Positions 59,733 to 64,000 of a DNA stretch of 64,000 nt are shown here, piece by piece. This DNA is from Azorinus chamasolen (Eukaryota > Mollusca > Bivalvia > Cardiida > Solecurtidae). Under the pieces are notes generated by a model. It was not told where the DNA came from, made no database searches, and saw nothing but the letters and a program-made list of their open reading frames with translations. The DNA is taken from assembly GCA_963576725.1 (NCBI GenBank), contig OY755252.1, positions 42,115,552-42,179,551 on the forward strand. Reading direction: 5' to 3'. Made by a program: the position numbers and the translations under genes. Position 1 is the first letter of the stretch, and the number at the start of each line of letters is the position of its first letter.

Positions 59733-60035
59733 ACAAATACTAAAATTGTGCTGCCCATATCCTTAATCCATAGCACTCTATTATCAGGCCTAACAATGTT
59801 TCTGGTGTCTACATGGGCCTGACTAACATGTTCCATTCCCAATGCAAAATAGCGGACATTTTTCCCAATATTGGGAAAAAATCCCAGTGAATGCCAAATT
59901 TTGATTAAAGTACAAAAAAAAGAGAAAAAAATGGAACCAAAAATGCTTTCCAAATTATTGAGTTTTGCGATCGAATTTTTTTCCAATTATTAAAATGCAT
60001 TTTTTCCAGTATTGCCAGAAAAAGGCTTTGTTATA
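59733..60035. other. A/T-homopolymer-rich unassigned DNA
   Basis: TTCCCAATATTGGGAAAAAATCCCAG and GAATTTTTTTCCAATTATT-type text may be a decayed repeat. Confidence 0.4.
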
Positions 60036-60330
60036 ACATTTGCAAACAATTTTGATCCAGATTAGATGTCAATTAACCCTTCTCTTGCTGAATTTTAAAA
60101 TACATTATATCTTCACTGTGTACACGTATTTCGTTGTGCAATCACTGCCGTGGAGTGCACTGGTTGCACAATCAACTTGTAAATAGTGCAGACCCTGATG
60201 AGACAGCTCCTGCAGGAGCTGTCTCATCTGGGTCTTCACTATTTACAGGTAGGTATATTGACGTGAATAGCAAGCGAAGAGTTAATAGGATGCCTCATCA
60301 GGACCCAATTTGTTGTACAGTCAGATGGTT
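60036..60330. mobile_element. T4 host split by T3
   Basis: ATTTGCAAACAATTTTGATCCAG, ATTAGATGTCAA, T3, then TAGGATGCCTCATCAGGACCC, AATTTGTTGTACAG: the two T4 arms either side of the T3 TTAA sites. Confidence 0.7.
60073..60285. mobile_element. T3 MITE nested in T4, inverted, internal deletion
   Basis: TTAACCCTTCTCTTGCTG, stem GTGCAGACCCTGATGAGAC, apex CAGCTCCTGCAGGAGCTG, AATAGCAAGCGAAGAGTTAA. About 34 bp shorter than the 1320 copy: TCTCCTTCTTTACCC is missing after ATACATT. Confidence 0.87.
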
Positions 60331-60340
60331 ATTTTGAAAA

Positions 60341-60490
60341 TACAGTAAAACCTGATAATTTGAACTTTAAATGAAGGGTAGAGGTCATGCAGAAAGCCCC
60401 TCTGGGAGCTTTCTGCATGACGTTCACCACACATTAAGCTGCCACTAAGTGTTAAAGATCAATAATGATATGTTTTGAATAATCAAGGTT
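60341..60490. mobile_element. P3-like MITE, divergent
   Basis: TA|CAGTAAAACCTGATAATTTG, AGGTCATGCAGAAAGCCCC, apex CCCCTCTGGGAGC, TTTCTGCATGACG, ACATTAAGCTGCCAC, AATCAAGGTTTAAC. Confidence 0.72.
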
Positions 60491-60560
60491 TAACTTATTT
60501 GAAATAGATACCAATTTGTTTAGAATGGAGGCAGCAGATTATTTACTGTTGCAAACATTG

Positions 60561-60900
60561 CTGAACCCTGTATTTCATGAATATTTATGTAAGAAATTAT
60601 TACTTTTATTAATATTCAGTGATTTATTTTTGTCATGACATAATGAACACATGAACTTTTATCCTTGGCAGAATCTGTAGAATCAAATCTATATATAATT
60701 CACAATGAAGAAAATATTCTCTTTGATTTTATGGCTGAATGTATGTAACAAAAATGTGACGTGTATTTTTACATGAAAATCTTTGAAAAGGGGCCTTCAA
60801 GTGGTTGAAATATTAGATCAGAGCTATTCAAGTAATTATATATATAATTCATTCAGCAAATAGAGCAGACCAAAATAAGAAGGCTCCTATAGGAATCAAT
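60561..60900. mobile_element. T1b, two degraded pieces
   Basis: 60561-60710: TGAACCCTGTATTTCATGAATATTTATG, GGCAGAATCTGTAGAATC. 60830-60900: ATTCAGCAAATAGAGCAGACC, AAGGCTCCTATAGGA. Confidence 0.6.
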
Positions 60901-61201
60901 CACTGCACATCACTGACGCTATAGTCATAAATGGATGGACGATCCTAAGACACAATTCTTCTCTGTTGAAAGCCAACAAAAACTTGTCTGTGAAAACCAC
61001 AACAAAAATGTTGTCTTCTGTTAAACAAGATAAAATCACCAGAATTATCTTCAGAGAAAATTGGAAAGCCTGGCATTATTCTGCTTAATTAGGATTGACT
61101 GCATGTGATTGTGTTTTCTTGGTTTTGAATTTTGTCAAATTTCTTTTGGATTAAATTAGTTCCATTTTGAATGCATTTCCTACTAGGTGCTTTATAGTCT
61201 A
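60901..61201. other. Unassigned
   Basis: No gene or repeat recognised. Confidence 0.45.
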
Positions 61202-61213
61202 CACATGATCTAG

Positions 61214-61405
61214 CAGAGCTCCAGATAATATGTGTAAATTAAAGCATTTTTAAGAATAACTTTTTTATTTCTCCACCAAACCCTATGTTGTGACCACTCT
61301 ATAGAATCGTCTCTCTGAGACGACTCTAAAGAGTGGTCACAACATAGGGTTTGGTGGAGAAATAATGGTGTTAGTATTTGTGTAGCACAATTATCTGTTG
61401 CTCTG
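61214..61405. mobile_element. S1 MITE flanked by a 12-bp direct repeat
   Basis: CAGAGCTCCAGATAATATG ... TTATCTGTTGCTCTG; core CCACCAAACCCTATGTTGTG / CACAACATAGGGTTTGGTGG; apex CGTCTCTCTGAGACG. CACATGATCTAG occurs at 61202-61213 and 61408-61419. Confidence 0.88.
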
Positions 61406-61448
61406 ATCACATGATCTAGGTGGTGTAACAAAATTGAACTTGCCATAT

Positions 61449-61559
61449 TTAACCCTTTTAAATATGCCTTTTCTACGACTTTGCAAACAGCGTAGACCAA
61501 GATCTAGGCCTGCTCTGTTTGCAAAGGTGTGGAAAGGCATTTACGGAGTTAAGGGTTAA
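61449..61559. mobile_element. Minimal 111-bp T1 with two short arms
   Basis: TTAACCCTTTTAAATATGCC, GCAAACAGCGTAGACC, AAGATCTAGGCC in place of the apex, TGCTCTGTTTGCAAAGGTG, GGAGTTAAGGGTTAA. Both flanks are of short-arm type. Confidence 0.78.
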
Positions 61560-61570
61560 GTATATTAAGT

Positions 61571-61766
61571 GCAGACCCAGATCAAACTGCTTCCGATCGA
61601 AGGAGATCTGATTCTATAGTTTCTGTTAATAGCAGCCCAAATTTACTTTGTTCATATACATGTACCATTATAAAATTCATCTAATTAGTCTGTAGGAGCC
61701 ATCTGAACTGGGTCTAGTCTGTTTGCAAAGGCGTAGAAAGGTGTATTATTTTTAGAGTAAAGGGTT
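61571..61766. mobile_element. Rearranged T1b
   Basis: GCAGACCCAGATCAAACTGC, GATCTGATTCTATAGTTTCTG, CCATTATAAAATTCATCTAATTAG, then TGTAGGAGCCATCTGAACTGGG and GTAAAGGGTTC. Two partial copies are joined. Confidence 0.65.
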
Positions 61767-61921
61767 CAGGGAATTTTTGTTTGTAATTAAAATTATATTA
61801 TCAACGATGGTTTCGATCAAACGCCAATGTGTCTCAAACAAAACCATTTGGTTCCGTGATTACAAGATGTAATAAGGTTATTCAGATATAATGCTGTACA
61901 ATATTGTCTCTGGTTTTAGAT

Positions 61922-62060
61922 TTTAACCCTTATAATTGATAAGGACACAACACCTATTTGCATATTTGCATGCAGAGTAGACCCAGATCAGACTTCTCTT
62001 GTAAGATCTGCCTGATCAAGGTCTATAATCTGTTCAACAAATTGTCTTTATGCAGTTTAT
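61922..62060. mobile_element. T1 MITE, right end lost
   Basis: TTTAACCCTTATAATTGATAAG, GAGTAGACCCAGATCAGAC, apex TTCTCTTGTAAGATC, TGATCAAGGTCTATAATCTG. Confidence 0.65.
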
Positions 62061-62090
62061 GATGATGCTCAAAAACTTAATTTGCCCTGA

Positions 62091-62142
62091 TTAACCCATT
62101 CCTTCATATAAACCTGTTTTCACAGTTGCAAACAGAGTAGAC
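62091..62142. mobile_element. T1a left arm
   Basis: TTAACCCATTCCTTCATATAAACC, AGTTGCAAACAGAGTAGACC, broken where the TTCATGAAG block starts. Confidence 0.65.
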
Positions 62143-62800
62143 CTTCCCCTGCGAAATGTAAAGTTATTCTTCATGAAGAGTTCAATAAAAATTCAGGAGT
62201 TATTCATGAAGGGAGTTCATGAATTCTTCATGAAGAAGAAGTGAACAGCAAATGGCCCATTATGCAGAAATCTTCATGATAGTTTGTAAATGCATTTTTT
62301 ATGAAGTGGAAAATGCATAATAAATTCTTCATTCATTCTGAGAAGAAAATCATGAACTCTTCATGAATAAATAATCATTGGAAAACTCATATTCATGAAG
62401 AGTTCATGAAAAAAAAAAAAAAAAAAAAATTATGAAGAAATAATGAATATTTTGTTCTAAAATAGTATAGGCCATTTTCTGTTCACTTCTTTTCCATGAA
62501 GAATTCATGAATTATAATTCATTACAGACTTCATAATAAATCTAAATTGTTATTCAAGAAGAATTCATGAACACTTCATGAATTAAAATTCATATAATAA
62601 TCATTAAACTTCAACTTCATGAAGAGTTCAAGAAGAAAAAATCATTTCACTTCTACTGAATAAATCACGGATTTTTTGCTATAAAAACTATTGTGCCATT
62701 TTATCTTCACTTCTTTTTCATGAAGACTTCAAGAGTAAAGAAGAATTCAAGAAGAATTCATTAACAATCACTCATTAAAACTTCATAAAATATGTGACTG
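62143..62800. repeat. TTCATGAAG-rich foldback block
   Basis: Dozens of overlapping TTCATGAA/GAATTC words. Large inverted pair: CTTCATGAAGAAGAAGTGAACAG (~62229) against CTGTTCACTTCTTTTCCATG (~62477), with GGCCCATTAT / TAGGCCATTTTCTG beside them. A further arm TATCTTCACTTCTTTTTCATGAAG is at ~62700. An 18-20 A tract lies at ~62411-62430. Probably a decaying foldback element; family unknown. Confidence 0.7.
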
Positions 62801-62811
62801 TTAATGATTAA

Positions 62812-63000
62812 ACCGAGAGGCAGTATGTCACTTAGGCATCAATTTTCCATTGTCTGTCTATCCATCACACTCTTTTTAGCTGTCATTTTGGTGGTTATCT
62901 TCATAGAGATTTTAAATTTCACATGTCTTCCTTTCAATGTGTGCAATAATTTATTCCCCTTTTGTTGGCGGCATGTGACTTGTGTTCTGTGAACTCCTCT
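62812..63000 (+). mobile_element. HC fragment related to 19874-20300
   Basis: GAGAGGCAGTATGTCACTTAGG, TTTTTAGCTGTCATTTTGG, TTAAATTTCACATGTCTTCC, CATGTGACTTGTGTTCTGTG; ends not defined. Confidence 0.6.
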
Positions 63001-63262
63001 GCCAGTCAGGAGATGTTCGTTTACACACTCAGTTTCACCCTCTGTGTCCATCAAACTATCCTTTACATTCACTGGGCTCCTTTGAATGACTAAAAGAAGA
63101 AAAGAACATTACAATGTAACACAAAATGCACTAACTGGCAACCTTGAACACATAAAAGCAGGCATTTCATATTTATTTGCAAATCAAACAATGAGTATGC
63201 TGTGCTCAGTTGAGCTATATCTCCTACTTACATACCAATATTCAGGGATAATCAATTATTTT

Positions 63263-63263
<1 letters not shown>

Positions 63264-63297
<34 letters not shown>
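63264..63297. repeat. (CA)n microsatellite
   Basis: About 17 CA dinucleotides, TGTACACACACACACACACA onward. Confidence 0.95.
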
Positions 63298-63900
63298 AGA
63301 GACATATACATACACAATGTATGTATATTTCTCTTCACACACAAGCCTTTTAATTTTTTTATTAATCGGAATTTGGAAACTATCTTTAAGTAAATTCCAA
63401 TTGAAATCGAGACAAATTTATTAGAAACTGACAAAAATTGGATATGGGTTATTCATGCTGCTCACTACACATTTCAATGAGAACGTTGATAGATAACAGT
63501 AATCATAAATGTATAAAGCCAGTACAAAGTACAAAGCCAGTCACAACAAATTTTTCATGATCTAAGAAAATATTTCAAACGCAACCACCGAAAACTTGCT
63601 AAAACTGATGAATTTGTAATCATGAAATATAATTCTATTAGATACTAAACGCTTATAAGTGGATGTTTCTTGTTTTTAAATGATTCAGAGGGATTTTGAT
63701 TCTACTAGTATTTTAAACGGGAACAATATGTCGCATTTGCCCTGGGTCCTGGGGTCAAAATTTATAGAGTAATATGACTTACTAGCAATTATAATTGGCG
63801 AGTACTTGCTTCCAGCGAATTCCACTATGGTTTGTTGTCAACTAAGTTGCTGTCCAAAACCGAATTCCTAAATAGTTAATACGTACACAAATTTCGTTTC
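63298..63900. other. Repeat-free AT-rich sequence
   Basis: No T/S1/P family words seen. TACAAAGCCAGT is locally repeated (63517, 63529). No supported gene. Confidence 0.5.
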
Positions 63901-64000
63901 CTCCCGTAAACGAGGTTTTCAGAAATGTCCACCATTTTGAACTTTTGGTACGCATGCGCGGAAAACATGTGGCCAAGCATAGATCGACGAAAATGTCCGA
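63901..64000. promoter_or_regulatory. Promoter-like segment with NRF1-like site
   Basis: TACGCATGCGCG (63949-63960) matches the NRF1 consensus YGCGCAYGCGCR at 11 of 12 positions. CCACCATTTT (63929-63938) is the complement of a YY1-like AAAATGGTGG, which on the minus strand also gives ATG in good context. CpG density rises sharply here. A start site nearby, on either strand, is inferred; no gene body is visible before the window ends. Confidence 0.4.

Overview
The window looks like a gene-poor, repeat-saturated stretch of invertebrate nuclear DNA, most likely from a bivalve mollusc. The grounds are AT-rich sequence without bacterial gene structure, arrays rich in TGACCTTGACC, (CTCA)n tails, a tRNA-derived SINE with a mollusc-type body, and very many short palindromic transposons. 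The species assignment is inference. Only one coding segment is convincing: a 131-bp exon (48768-48898, + strand) with good splice sites encoding part of a kinesin-3 motor domain (KSFAFDHCFWSMD). The rest of the window is then probably intron of that gene, plus possible flanking DNA. The last ~60 bp has an NRF1-like, promoter-like character.

Nearly everything else is nested non-autonomous mobile DNA. I use working names (mine, not database names). Families flanked by TTAA with CCCTTT-like ends (piggyBac-like by target site): T1 (hairpin arms with GCAAACAGAG; subtype T1a has a long arm carrying CCCTGTTCTATGTTTATT, T1b a long arm carrying CTCCATGAATATTCATG; the short arm reads ATACGCCTTTCTACGCC or AAACGTGTTTTCATGC), T2 (AACCATTGTGATAAATAGAG hairpin), T3 (CCCTTCGCTTGC ends), T4 (GGATCCAAACTGTTTGC arms, ends TTAACTCTTTGCA), T5 (GTGTAGACC arms, AGGGCTCC apex, ends TTAACCCTTTCAATGCTG). 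S1 has ends CAGAGCTCCAGATAAG, a core CTCCACCAAACCCTAT and 5-6 bp target duplications. P1-P3 have ends CAGTAAAACCTC and duplicate TA (pogo/Tc1-like). F1 has ends GGGTCCATGCTTATAAA. Helitron-like elements come in two kinds: HA/HB end in a hairpin plus CTAG followed by T; HC end in CTCTTG followed by T. Both carry ~135-165 bp tandem units.

Layout: 1-13.3 kb is dense T1-T5/S1 with a double S1-in-T1 nest at 5.3-5.8 kb. 14.3-16.4 kb is a Helitron-like element inside a T1b, itself holding another. 17-23.4 kb is nested T1/T2 plus HC fragments. 23.6-25.4 kb is an HC element with a long array. 25.9-40.9 kb has further MITEs, including a five-element nest at 37.4-38.3 kb. 41.0-44.0 kb is a second, longer HA element. 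44-51.1 kb contains the SINE and the kinesin exon. 51.4-53.0 kb is a repeat-poor island. 53-64 kb has more MITEs, a ~39-bp minisatellite (57.2-58.4 kb), a TTCATGAAG foldback block (62.1-62.8 kb) and the promoter-like end.

The main novelty lies in the MITE community. Several families with different ends share the same hairpin apex (GCTCCTNNAGGAGC) and, in four TTAA families, the same conserved stem mismatch. Many insertions are nested cleanly enough to read target duplications and empty sites within the window. No transposase gene was recognised, so all these elements appear non-autonomous here.
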